From Hyparrhenia diplandra (Eukaryota; Streptophyta; Magnoliopsida; Poales; Poaceae), in the NCBI GenBank assembly GCA_015847255.1, contig JADLZK010005495.1, forward strand, positions 124,001-188,000: 64,000 bases of DNA. Direction: 5' to 3'. Within the stretch, counting starts at the first letter, position 1; every line of letters begins with the position of its first letter. The notes beneath the pieces were generated by a model. The model saw nothing but the letters and a program-made list of their open reading frames with translations, was not told the origin of the DNA and did no database searches. The translations under genes and the position numbers were made by a program. Positions 24,846 to 35,210 of this stretch are shown piece after piece.

Positions 24846-25642
24846 TCATGATAACTGATTATAATCACTGGTAATGTGCTAATTTTCCTAGAGAATGCCG
24901 TTGTTATGCAATGCTATGGTTTCAGTTTTCAGATAATTCATTTTCCTTTCTGTTGGATATGCAGGACCTGAGTAAAATGGATCAATTAATTACTGATGAA
25001 GCTTATAGTTGGAAACCAGGATGCTACGGAATGAAGCATATTTTGGATCCTGTTGGTCATTGTTCTCCTCTGGTAAATGTTATTATGACTGAGCTTTTGT
25101 TCTCTGTTTCGTTGGACAGCACCCGGAGTCTTGTGTTTCGTAGAGATGAGCTTAGCAATGTACTAAGTCCGTCTTAAGTTCTAACTCATTCCAAGTATCT
25201 GTAGCGTTAAGCTCTGTACCAGCTCAAACTGGTTTGGTTTGCAATCTTAATTCTCCCATTCTACCAACTGTTTTGGCTTGTTTCAATCACACAGCAAGCA
25301 TGCTTGCGCTGGCCACGGTGTTTTTAACCGCTGGTTTTGTTTGACCTAACGCGATGGTGGCTCAACCGCCTCAAGGAGTAACCGCTTCAGGAGGATCCCC
25401 GCACAGCTTGCGGCTGATGCCTGAACTGTCTTTCCTACTCGCCCCCAGTAGCGACCTGCTGGCTGCCACGAGTTCCATCACCTCCCCAGGGACTGCAAGC
25501 GGCCAAGGCGTTCTGTGACGTCGGTGGCGATTGGCCCGCGATGACCCTCAGCTCGTGGCAGTAGTTCACAGGCCTCCGGGGACACGGCTTGCGGGGGGCC
25601 TACATAACTCGACAACAACGACGACATAGGTGGCGGCGACGT
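24846..25642. other. 3' region of MATH-BTB gene 2 and GC-rich unannotated sequence
   Basis: 24846-25200 is 3' UTR-like and includes the intron at 24871-24964; the next exon begins GACCTGAGTAAAATGG, similar to GACAGAGTAAGC after the gene 1 intron. 25340-25642 is GC-rich and continues beyond the SINE insertion (to about 26300), so the two halves were one sequence before the SINE arrived. No protein was recognised in it. Confidence 0.5.
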
Positions 25643-25954
25643 GCGAATTGGCTTGTAGCCCAATGGTAGGACAGTCAGGTGGGACGCTACCGGGGGGGTT
25701 CAAATCCCTGGTGCTTCGCATCTTTCCTGGGATTTTCCTAGGATTTTACCGGCGTTATGCATTAAGTGGTAAGCGACGTTCCCGTCGACGACGAGGCGTC
25801 AATGGTGACTTCGGGAATCTCCAAATCTGCCGGGTGCTCAGTCCTTCGGAGGTGCTCATAGGGATAGGGTTTGCGTACGTGTGTTCATAGGGGTGAGTAT
25901 TTGTGCGTTTGTGAGTGTCTGCGTTGTACTGTGTCATTCTCAAAAAAAAAAAAA
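25643..25954 (+). mobile_element. tRNA-derived SINE with perfect target duplication
   Basis: Pol III promoter boxes are visible: A box TAGCCCAATGG (25656-25666) and B box GGTTCAAATCC (about 25699). A body ending in a GTGAGTATTTGTGCGTTTGTG-like stretch and a poly(A) tail (25942-25954) follow. A perfect 15 bp target duplication, AGGTGGCGGCGACGT, flanks it (25628-25642 and 25955-25969). Length, boxes and tail fit a plant Au/OsSN-type SINE. The perfect duplication indicates fairly recent insertion. Confidence 0.88.
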
Positions 25955-25969
25955 AGGTGGCGGCGACGT

Positions 25970-27079
25970 TGAAGCAGGCCGATGCAAGGTGCAAGAGTGG
26001 AGGTGCCGGCACACCAGAATGACAACGTTGCGACCTCTGCCGCTAGGTCGCACGCTACTTGCCTGAGCAGGATCCTCTGGCGGTGGAGCTGCACGTGTGC
26101 AAGGGGCCTTCCGCGTGGGTTGACCCAATGCTCGAGGAACTTCCTGCCTCTTTCATTGTGAGGACAGATCTGCGCGGCAACTTGCCTCCGTTAACGTTGG
26201 TGCGGGAGGTGCCAGCGCCGCTCACCCCCAATGACAGGTCGCCCATGCCACGCGAAGCTACTCACCGTCTTGCTCGGTTCACCAAGGAGGTGCAGATCGA
26301 TTGAGCGTCGCCTCTAATTGCCAGCCACCCAAAGCAGCCAGTGCTGATCATAAGCACCTGCCGAAAAGGAGTACATGGATTGTCGGTAAGCCGTTGTCAC
26401 ATGTACCGACCTCCAGATGAGGCGAGGTATTGCTCAACATGACAATGGGCATCGTACCGCCGGCGGCACTAGTTTCTCGAGTACCCAAAGTATTACGCAA
26501 TGCTATTCGCAGTGGGAATTTGACAACAAGCCCAGTCGAAAGCTCTTCTCAGATGTCTAAGCAGGCTCACATGGCGAGCAGCGAAGCCATACTGCTTCCT
26601 AGCTTGCAGCGTTGCTCCTCGCTTGGTTGCAGACTTTTATGTAATATTGAATCTTAGATTTGTTTGTTTGCTAGGACAGTTGTGCTCCGGGGACGCTTAT
26701 TATTACGTGTCTTTTATACGTTTATTCTCTTCTTATTAATACAACGATACATAATAAACCTAGAAAAAGTTCTAAATTAGACTTTTCCTCTAATTTTTCC
26801 TTTTTTTTATCTAGAAAAAATTCTAAATTAGACTTTTCCTCTAATTTTTCCTTTTTTTTTGAACTACGCCTTACTAGTAGATTGGGCCAAACTTTTGCTT
26901 CCAACCGGCCCAGCACGTGGAGAGGGAGAGAGAGGACCCGACTCCTCGTTCGTTCGAAGCCCGTTCCCTTGCGGTGCGATCCTTCTCCGCCCTTCGCGCC
27001 GCCACAATCCCATCAGCCAAGCCCCCTATTTGAGCAATCCCGATGGTCCAATCTCCCAATCCCATTCCCATCTGTCTAC
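25970..27079. other. Intergenic, GC-rich then AT-rich
   Basis: 25970-26300 continues the GC-rich block split by the SINE. An open frame at 26059-26304 has no recognisable domain. 26757-26868 holds two tandem ~55 bp copies around TTCTAAATTAGACTTTTCC. Nothing else was recognised. Confidence 0.4.
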
Positions 27080-27397
27080 CTGAAACTTAAACCCTAGCGC
27101 GGAGTTGCGGCCTTGTGGCGGCCGGCGCGTGGCAGGCAGCAACTTCGCCTGCCCTAGCTAGATCGATCAGTGCAGCCCTAGAAAGCAGTAGGGTTAGGGT
27201 TAGGGCAGCGGCACACGTGCTTGGCAACTGCGGCTCTGCTGTTTCAGGAAGGCCGGCACCTAAAGGAAGGATAGTTCATCAGCGCGTGCCCTGCTAATTT
27301 CCTGATCCATCACTTCCATAGTTCCATTCTTTACCAGCTCACTTCACGTACGGGCAGGGCATCAACAAGCAGGCACCGATCGAAGCCGCCGATCCAG
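27080..27397 (+). promoter_or_regulatory. Probable promoter/leader exon of MATH-BTB gene 3, with telobox motifs
   Basis: AAACCCTAG (27090) is a plant telobox, and GGGTTAGGGTTAGGG follows at 27190. The block is GC-rich and ends in a donor-like CCAG/GTCTGG at about 27397. An acceptor-like GTGAAATCAG sits just before the start codon at 28564. Together they suggest a leader exon joined over a ~1.15 kb 5' UTR intron that has filled with MITEs. Inferred from sequence only. Confidence 0.4.
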
Positions 27398-27578
27398 GTC
27401 TGGAATTACTCTTCCTCCAGTTTTTCTCAGTATTCGTGAATTTCTATAGTATTCACCTGTGATTAATGGTTTTTCAGTATTCATCATCATTCATCCTTAA
27501 CTGCATTTGGAATCTAATGGAGAAAATAGGCGATTCCGTAGTTCTACTGCTGTAATTTATTTTTCTCCTTGAAGATAA

Positions 27579-28195
27579 GGCTTGTTTAGATGTCAGAAAA
27601 ATTTGCAAAAAGCACCATTGATCCTCACCGTAGCACGTTTTTGTTTGTTTATAATAAATATTATCCTACCATGGGTAACTAGGCTCAAAAGAATCGTCTC
27701 GCAATGTACATCTAAACTGTATATCTAAACTGTATAATTAGTTATTTTTTAAAACTAAATTTCATACTCCAAGCATATGTCTTTTGGTGTATTTAATGTG
27801 ATATGATGGAGAGAGTGCATATGTCTTTTGATGTATTTAATGTGATATGATGGAGAGAGTGTGGAAAAACTTGGAAGTTGGGGGCTCGTTTAGTTGGCAA
27901 GTTTTTGCAGCCAAATTCCAAGTTTTTAGACTCTTTCTCCATCACATCACATTAAATACACCAAAAGACATATGTTCGGAGCAAATAAATGTAGGTTAAA
28001 AAAAATAACTAATTATACGGTTACATTTATACATCACGAGGCTAATCTTTTGAGCCTAGTTAGTTCATGATTAGGGATAATGTTTACCAAATACAAACGA
28101 AAAATGCTACGGGGAGTTGTAAAAGTGCTTTTGGCAAGTTTTTTGCCCAACTAAACAAGGCCTGAGTTAGAAATTTTAGCCATCTAAACAAGGCC
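27579..28195. mobile_element. Tourist-like MITE (outer), host to a nested MITE
   Basis: TAA target duplications (27576-27578 and 28196-28198) flank inverted ends GGCTTGTTTAGATG and CATCTAAACAAGGCC. A 44 bp unit beginning GCATATGTCTTTTGG is present twice in tandem (27773-27816 and 27817-27860). A second MITE of a related family sits inside it. The TAA duplication and GGCCTTGTTTAG-type ends fit the PIF/Harbinger-derived Tourist group. Confidence 0.78.
27882..28162. mobile_element. Nested MITE with GGCCTTGTTTAGTTGG-type ends
   Basis: Opens GGGCTCGTTTAGTTGGCAAG and closes TTGCCCAACTAAACAAGGCC. It lies wholly inside the outer element at 27579-28195. Its flanking trinucleotides have diverged (TTG / TGA), so it may be older than it looks or have captured a neighbouring end. 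Confidence 0.7.
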
Positions 28196-28198
28196 TAA

Positions 28199-28499
28199 GG
28201 CCAGTCTCAATGGGGGGTTTCATAGGCGTTTGATGCACATTAAATAGGGCGCCACATCAGCAAAAGTCCACTTTTTGCATGAAACTCGGGGAGAGAGAGA
28301 AGGGAAAAAGTTTCATCTTGGTGAAACTCTCTTGGCACGAATATCAACTATCTCTCGAGTCATGAAATTAAATGCCTATGAAACCACAAGATGAAACTCT
28401 CCATTAAGAGTAGGGGTTTCATCCAAGTTTCACTTCATTTTATATGACATGATAGTCTTGGAAACAAAACGCAATAAAACTCACCATTGAGACCTGGCC
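28199..28499. mobile_element. Tourist-like MITE, 301 bp, TAA duplication
   Basis: Perfect TAA on both sides (28196-28198 and 28500-28502). Ends are GGCCAGTCTCAATGG and CCATTGAGACCTGGCC, inverted apart from one inserted base. It is non-coding. It abuts the outer MITE directly, sharing one TAA, and lies just upstream of MATH-BTB gene 3. Confidence 0.85.
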
Positions 28500-28563
28500 T
28501 AAGTGCGGACAGACCATCCTGTAAATTAATCAATTCCTTTGTGAAATCAGGGCCGGCCGAGCC

Positions 28564-29671
28564 ATGTCATTCAGTGGAGTATCCTTCGTTGGAGACAGCT
28601 GTCTGCCGGCATCTTCCTCTTCCACACCCGTCCTTGTCGGCGACGGCGGGTACCACCAGCTCGTGGTCAATTGCTACTCACGCACGAAGCAGGAGATCCC
28701 CAACGGCATGGGCATACGGTCAAACCGCTTCAAGCTCGGAGGCTATCACTGGCTCATCGAGTACTGCCCTAATGGCTATGAACAGGAGAATACCGACTAC
28801 ATATCCTTTTACCTCGTCCTCGACGAGTACAACATCGTTGAGCCTGTCATGGCGCATTATGAGTTTAGCTTCCTCGGTCAGCTCGAGTCGCAAGAGTCGT
28901 CGTTGCTCGTCGGCGATACGGGAGCTTACAGTTTCTCTGCCACGTCTGCTTTTAGTTTCGCATGTTTGATGAAGAGACAGAGCTTCGAGAAGTCGAGGCA
29001 TCTCAGGAACGACAGCTTCTCTCAGGTGTGACGTCGACGTCGCTAAGAATGTCAACATCGGGGAAGCAGGCGCCGCGATGCGGTTTGTTAACGTGCCTCC
29101 TCCTGACATTCAGCGTCACCTCGGCAGTCTCCTCCGGTCACAGGAGGGCACCGACGTGACATTTCAGGTCGGCGACGAGAAGTTCATGGCGCACCGGTGC
29201 GTGTTTGCGGCCCGCTCCGCTGTCTTCAAGGCCGAGCTCTTTGGCGCCATGAAGGAGGGGACAGCGGACACCATCGTGCACATCAACGACATGGACGCCA
29301 AGGTCTTCAGGCGGTTGCTCGGTTTCATGTACACTGATTCCGTGGCAGAGGTTCAAGAGGAGGAAGAAGAGTATATGTGGCAGGACCTGCTTGTGGCTGC
29401 AGATAGATATGACGTCCCGAGGCTCCGACTGATCTGTGAACGCATGTTGTGCCAATACATCAACACGGATACGGTGGCAACGATGCTTGAGCTCGCCGAC
29501 AAGCACCATTGCAATGGACTGAAGGATGCATGCTTGGATTTCCTCAACTCTCCGTCAAATCTTCAGGAAGTAACGGCGGCTGGTGGCCTGAATGATCTGA
29601 CTATCAGCTGTTCGGCTGTCCTTATAGAGCTTATCGCCAAGCTTACGTCGTCTCTTAAGCTTGATAAATAA
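28564..29671 (+). pseudogene. MATH-BTB gene 3, single BTB-BACK, frameshifted after MATH
   Basis: The ATG at 28564 gives MSFSGVSFVGDS, the standard family start. MATH spans about 28640-28990 and ends FEKSRHLRNDSF. One extra base near 29017-29023 shifts the frame; in the corrected frame the sequence continues RCDVDVAKNVNIGEAG into BTB (29090-29400, with MAHRCVFAARSAVF) and BACK (29400-29660), ending LKLDK-stop. This is the normal MATH-BTB-BACK layout, unlike the doubled genes 1 and 2. A short intron at the break is possible on paper but would delete the conserved RCD-V-K-V-NI segment, so a frameshift is likelier. Confidence 0.88.
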
Positions 29672-30387
29672 TATAGGATGGTACACTGATAGGTTTTAGG
29701 TTTATTGTTTTTCTTTACAACAAGAGATCACTGTATTACGAATTTTTACGTCAAGTATAATTAGAGAGATGTAGATGTTACTGTTATTCGATTCGATTTT
29801 TTTTTATCACATTATGTTGGCTCAGGACCCGAGCAAGATATAGAAGCAATCGACGATGGAAACAACGTACCGAAACTTGTGAAACAATTTGAAGCATTCT
29901 ATCAGTAAAGTTGCCCGGCCCAAAATAGCCAAATCCAAGTTTTGCACAGTAATTTTATATAGGTATACATCTATTGGTAGTGGGCTATGTCCTAGACCTG
30001 TGGTCTGGCAACTGAGGCACACGCAACCACGCTATGATGATGGTAAATGATAACTAGGACAACCTATCATGAATCCCTAAGGAAAGTACCTTCTAAGCAC
30101 TAGGACTAGAACCGCTCTTCAACCCCCTCTCCATATACAGGGCGGCTGAGAGCACCCCTTAACAACGAACACTGCAGTACAATCAATCCAATGCAAAAGG
30201 CTCACGCCAAACTGGACGTACATAAAGGCATTTACTCGATCATGAGGGCCTAAACCAATATAAAGTCATTTATCTCTTGCGTTAATTGACGAGTTCTAGA
30301 GTCCGCCGAAGCCTGAACAATTGTCCTAGGTACCCGTGGCAAGCTTTCGGTGGTAGAGCATATCGACAAGTCTGGGCACTTAAAATA
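29672..30387. other. 3' flank of MATH-BTB gene 3
   Basis: 3' UTR homologous to the relic at 20916-21091, followed by sequence with no recognised gene or repeat up to the MULE target duplication at 30388. Confidence 0.6.
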
Positions 30388-30397
30388 TTTAATTATT

Positions 30398-32244
30398 GGG
30401 ATATTGGTGATTCTACCCTTCTTTTAAAGGCCAATGGCATTTTTACCCTCATTTTTTTAAAACTTTGCAATTTTACCCTCACCTTTTTCAAATCAAAGTT
30501 CCGTCTACCCCTATTTTGTAACAGCGTTAGTACAGGTCATATTAAATGACGAAAAAAATATAAAAAAGAAAAGATGAGAGGTCTGAAAGATGAAAATACT
30601 CCTCACCTTTTATTCCCCCACCTTATCCCTTAAGCACTTGACCCGAGGCCGTGGCCGTGGGCGTACCGCGGTACCCATCCCGTCGCGGTGTCGGGGAGCT
30701 GACCCTATATTTGGCCATGCAGCCCGCGGGCCTTTGGCCCGGTCCACAGCCCGGCGATTCGGCACGGCCAAAAAGCGGCCCGCACGGTGAACATCGTGCC
30801 CGTGCCAGCCCGCCCGTAGCACGGGCCGTGCACGGGCCGTCGCCTTGGCACGCGTGGCCCGGACGCAGGCACGGCCCGATCGGCGAGGCGGCCCGGCGGC
30901 CCGGCCTCTAGACTCTCTAGTGGCCGCTAACAGCTTTGCATAATGTAGCGGCCTCATTCCCTTCCTACGGAAAAAAATCTACGATACGTCGGGGCTCGGA
31001 GTCCGTAGGGAACTCCTACGCTCGCATAGCGTGCGCCGTTGACGGCCTCGAGGCGGCGTCGGGGAGCTCCTCCGGACCTCCGCCCGCGACCTTTTCGCAC
31101 TGCAGCTGCGGCACTGCACCGCGTCGAGCTCCTCCGCCGCGACCTTCCCCTCGCCCTGCGCACCATCGGCCTCGGGCGGCGTCGACCTCCTCCGCCGCGA
31201 CCTTCCCGGCCACTGCGCCCGTCCCACCTCGCGAGCCGTCGAGCTCCTCCGCCCGCGACCTTTCCCATCTGCTGCGGCGCTTGGCCGATCGCTTCTTCAC
31301 CGAGAGGAGATTGGGAGCTTACATCCGTGGCAGCGGCGAGTGGGTCGACTTTTGGGGGCGGCATACGGCATCGGGCGTCCGCCGTGCTGGCGTGCCGTCG
31401 GGCTCGCTTGTTGGCCGTGCGTCGTGGCCGGCCCGAATGGCCTAACGAGGCCGTGCTTGGGCCGTAGGCCGCACGGCGAAACGCCTTTGGCACGGCCCGA
31501 TAAAGCACGCACGGCTCGGCGGCACGATGGCAGCCGGGCTCAGACGACGTGCCCGTCGGGCCGTCGGCGCGGCGGCACGCGCCCGATGGCCATATATAGC
31601 GACCACGAGGCCGTGGCGTTGGCCCTGGGCGGGGGAGGGGCCGAGGTGTTCTGGCGAGGGCCAAGGGTATTGCCGGAGAGGTGCTGCGTGGCGCTACCCG
31701 CCCGCACGCAAGAGGAAGAAGAGCAAGGGAGCGGGTCTTTGGGCGAGCCTCCACGAGGACCGCATGTGTTTCTTGGCCTATGTCGCGACAACAACAATGA
31801 CTCGTCATCCGCGAGCGAACAAACTCCCGAAGGCCGACGCAGCTCCACCCGGTGCCTCGGCAGCGTCACCGCGCGTGATGTCGAGCACTCGCGACGCCCG
31901 GTGGCGGCGGGGCTTGAGACGTAAAAGCGCCCCGTCGCGGGCGGTGGCGGATGAGACCATCGCGCCCGCGGGACCGGTGAACCTTGGGGCTCTGCGAGGG
32001 ACAAGGGGAAGAGGGGAATAGGAGGAAGAAGAAGTCGACATGAGGGGGCCGCTTGACGGTGAGAGAGGAGGGGAGGAGAAAGAAGAGGAGGGTAAAATTG
32101 TCCTTGTTAACACCGTTATACGTACATAACAGAGTAAGGGTAGCATCTCCATTCGATTCGAAAAGCGAAGGTAAAAATGCAAAAGTAAAAACGAAGGTAA
32201 AATCACCATTGCTTCCAAAACCGAGGGTAAAAACGCCAATGCCC
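30398..32244. mobile_element. Mutator-like element (Pack-MULE type), 1.85 kb
   Basis: A perfect 10 bp direct repeat TTTAATTATT flanks it (30388-30397 and 32245-32254); MULEs usually make 9 bp, so one base may be chance. The inverted ends read GGGATATTGGTGATTCTACCC on the left and GGGCATTGGCGTTTTTACCC from the right. Further inward, repeated TTTTACCC-type motifs occur on both sides. No transposase is present. The interior is very GC-rich and includes a ~900 bp hAT-like element (30706-31598) and about 300 bp of GC-rich cargo right of it. Confidence 0.85.
30706..31598 (-). mobile_element. CGTGCC-rich ~0.9 kb element with TATATATGGCCA ends, inside the MULE
   Basis: Opens TATATTTGGCCATGCAGCCC and closes GCCCGATGGCCATATATA. 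Its left end is the reverse complement of the right end of the insertion at 57068-57967. Both are about 900 bp and full of CGGGCCGTGCC-type words, so they are one family in opposite orientation. Its flanking octamers (GCTGACCC / GCGACCAC) do not match, so no target duplication is claimed. It includes a degenerate ~55 bp repeat around GAGCTCCTCCGCC (31060-31260). Confidence 0.65.
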
Positions 32245-32294
32245 TTTAATTATTTTAGTTGTTTTACGTTGTAAATTATGCGGTGGCCCAACCA

Positions 32295-32428
32295 GGGCCT
32301 GACCTAAGCCTAGCCCACAAAATTGGGCTTGGCTCATCCATTGGGGTTGTTATGGGTAGGGTTGTTTTGCCCATGAATAGCTAGTTTTTTTTTCCTCGGT
32401 CAACTCCGCGCAAACAACACCACTAAAC
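32295..32428. repeat. Dispersed repeat, copy 2 (see 22940-23085)
   Basis: Shares GGGCCTGACC, AAGCCTAGCCC, AATAGCTAGTTTTTTTT, CGGTCAACTCCG and ACAACACCACTAA in the same order and orientation as 22940-23085. Confidence 0.75.
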
Positions 32429-32509
32429 CTCACCCTCTCCCACCAAACACCGAAGTTGTACCACCAATCATTGTTCCAACACTTCTTCCAGTTGTCTTCA
32501 ACCACTATA

Positions 32510-32714
32510 CTCCCCTCCGTCCCGAAAAGAGTGTTATTTTAAGTTTTTCGGACATCGTGTTTGGTATTTCGTCTTATTCAAAAAAATTTATGCAAATTAT
32601 AAAATAAAAAAATCATCATTAAAGTTCCACTAGTGATAAAATAAGTCATCACAAAAAATATTTTGAATAAGGCGGATGGTCTAAAAACGACACTCTTTTT
32701 GGAGACGGATGGAG
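32510..32714. mobile_element. Stowaway-like MITE, 205 bp
   Basis: TA on both sides (32508-32509 and 32715-32716). Ends are CTCCCCTCCGTCCCGAAAAGAGTG and, from the right, CTCCATCCGTCTCCAAAAAGAGTG, the classic Stowaway inverted repeat. Non-coding and AT-rich inside. Confidence 0.88.
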
Positions 32715-33113
32715 TAGACTCGTACCACCTCGAGTCCTGACTTGGTTCCCGCCCTCCAGGACGTAGTGACGGAACTAGGATAATATCTAGGGGGCTTCTT
32801 CAATCTCGAGACAACTTTAGCCTCTCGTTAAGATGCATCCATGACAAAAAAAATATATCCTAAGGGGTGCAGGTCCATGGGTCTGGCAGTCGTGCATGGG
32901 CTTAGAGTCTTGCCCGCCCCACCGCTGGATCCACCCCTGCTAGGATGCTACCTCTAGCTGATGGCCTCCGCTAGTCTTCCCATAGCCTCCACTATAGTGA
33001 CCCTCCAGCCTCAACTTGATCATATCGACCAGCGAGACGTCTCACCAATGTCAACACATGCATCCACATCGGTCGTGAGATGAGCCGCATGTTGCAACAC
33101 CTCACCAGCTAGA

Positions 33114-33237
33114 TAGGGATGCAAGCGAGCGGCAGCCCGCGAAACTCACATATAAGCTTAATTAAGTGGGTTGCCGTAAGAACCCGCAAAATTTTAGCCT
33201 ATACGTGGGTTCGTGGGCTAGCCCACTTGCATCCCTA
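33114..33237. mobile_element. Short hAT-type MITE, 124 bp
   Basis: Ends TAGGGATGCAAGCGAGCGGC and, from the right, TAGGGATGCAAGTGGGCTAGCC form an inverted repeat of the hAT TAGGGATG type. The flanks share GCTAG, consistent with a decayed 8 bp target duplication. Confidence 0.75.
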
Positions 33238-33900
33238 GCTAGGATCCATGTCAGTGCGAGCTGCCCCTCACCACTAGGCACCAATGTCACACTAGCCAAG
33301 CCCCCACCCTAGAACTAGCGAATCAAACGTGCCACCACCATTTGAGTCATCGCACATACGGGCTTTGACCTGGTGACCAACTCCAGCAACGGTGCAACAA
33401 TACTAACACATGGTGTGCGCGAGAGCATGGATGACGCCGGAGGAGCAAGCTATGACCCACACATGTAGCATGGCATCGGTGTTCCCACCGTCATCGCTAA
33501 CCTCAATGTTCGCCGAATGCCGGTCAGCCAAAATTGGGCCACGTCTACTCATATCCAAGCGACATGCATGGTCCCATGCCACCTTCCTACCCCCTGCGCG
33601 AACCCCGGCGACATGCTCCGGCATGGCGAGGCAGAGGGAAGATGTGATTTTGGAGTGGCAGCTCTAGGTCTATTGGCATCACGTGTTGCCCTATATATGC
33701 GAGTGACAAAGGGCAGGCGAGAGCATGAATGGTGTCAAATGGAATGTCTTTCTTCATCTGTAGTCCATTTTTTTTTCTTGATCAAATTATAGCCAAATTT
33801 CAGCTAAAATGTTAACTAAATATGAATATACTAACTATTCAAAATAAGCAAATCCCAATCCAAAAACATAAATAACATACACTCTAAAGAAGACTAAGTT
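33238..33900. other. Unassigned intergenic sequence
   Basis: No gene, MITE ends or repeat was recognised. Open frames at 33410-33790 overlap on both strands and show no domain. Confidence 0.5.
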
Positions 33901-33904
33901 TGGT

Positions 33905-35210
33905 TAGTGAGAAGCTAGAAGACATCTTGATATGACCACGCCCGGCGTCGACGAGCTCAGCACCCTCGTCGACCACCATGGTGACGTCTCCGACCACTAC
34001 ATCAATCAACAAAGTCATATCCGGACTGATTACTTATAGTCGAGCTAAAGAAATACATCATAAGGTGAACGCGCTACTTTGTGAAACTCATTTAACTCTT
34101 AACGAGAATTATATACTACCTAAGTTGTGTATGTTTCTATTGCTCAGGTTTACAAAGGAACGTGACAAGGACATGTTAAGGAGAGACCAAAGAGAAGATT
34201 CACGTCCGAAGTCGAGTCCGGCAAGAACGGAACCCAGTTCGGTGAAAAACGGACGATGGAAGAAATAGTCATAACTCTTGATTCTCTAAAGCTTTGGAGG
34301 TATATGAGGACTTGTTTGAAATCTTATCAAGTTAGCTTTCAAATGCCATCAACACCACATCATTTGGACCTTGCACCAAAGAGTTATGATCACATTAGTG
34401 CGGACTACTCGGAAGGTCAACGGTCTTCTCGGGACGGGATGTTGGTGCAAGTTCTCATTCAATTTGTAACATCCTACAATGTTTCGTGGTGCATGGAATA
34501 CATGGTTAGAAAGATGATCAAGTTAGCTTTCCAACGGATCCAACGGTTCGTCATTTGGACTTCGAGCAAAGAGTTATGACCGAGAACATTGAAGAGTGCT
34601 CACGGAGGCCAACGATCACGCGAGAACCGAAGACCACTTCGTGATTCCATCACCACTTGGCTTTTCATCTTCAAACGTGGATACTTCAGTTCATAGCTAT
34701 CCTAGAGTCTTTTTGCTAGTATAAATAACGCCTCTATTGTACAATAAAGATAGACTTTGATGAATTGAGATTATCCCAAAGTGATATTGCAGCCGAGCTG
34801 CCGAGTTGCTTACTCAACCCTTGTTCTTCCTTGTTCTTCATGGACTTGTGAAGAGATCCCTCACGGGATCCACTACTTGCGTGCTCACTTGCTTCCGTTA
34901 AATTTGCGCCGTATTGTGTGGATTAGCTCCGGATTGTGGTTCTGCGGTCGTTTGGAGATCGAGTCGAAGTCTTCGCGGTTTCGGTGCCTCTCTCCCCGTC
35001 GCTTGTCGTGGCATCCAACCTTGGCGGGTATAAAGCTAGTTACCCATTTGTTCTACGACAAGTTATCTCCTCTACCTTCATCAACGAAGTTATCCTTTGC
35101 CCTCGTATCATGTTATCTTGTTTGTCGACCTACTGCCGTGAAGATCAGGCCAACCCTGTGCGAGATCAGTTCGGTACTCATCACATCTTGTTTAATTAAG
35201 AGCATGTTTG
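33905..35210 (+). mobile_element. LTR-retrotransposon remnant, probably LTR-derived
   Basis: Contains phrases typical of grass gypsy-type LTR/non-coding DNA: AGCTTTCCAACGGATCCAACG, CAAAGAGTTATGACC, and a TATAAATA core (about 34722) followed by AATAAAGA (about 34745). One block occurs twice with divergence (about 34325-34430 and 34515-34625). No TG...CA boundaries, primer-binding site, gag or pol were found. It could be a truncated solo LTR. Confidence 0.45.

Noticed and set aside
27189..27204. Telomere-like GGGTTAGGG repeats
   Set aside because: Only two units and not the plant TTTAGGG array; read as telobox-type promoter motifs, not telomeric DNA.
29019..29068. A ~50 bp intron to explain the MATH/BTB break in gene 3
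   Set aside because: It would delete the RCDV...NI segment conserved in genes 1 and 2, so a single-base frameshift is the better explanation.
30954..31808. Long open frame on the - strand (284 codons)
   Set aside because: It lies in extremely GC-rich transposon DNA where long frames occur in all six readings; composition is Arg/Pro/Ala low complexity with no domain.
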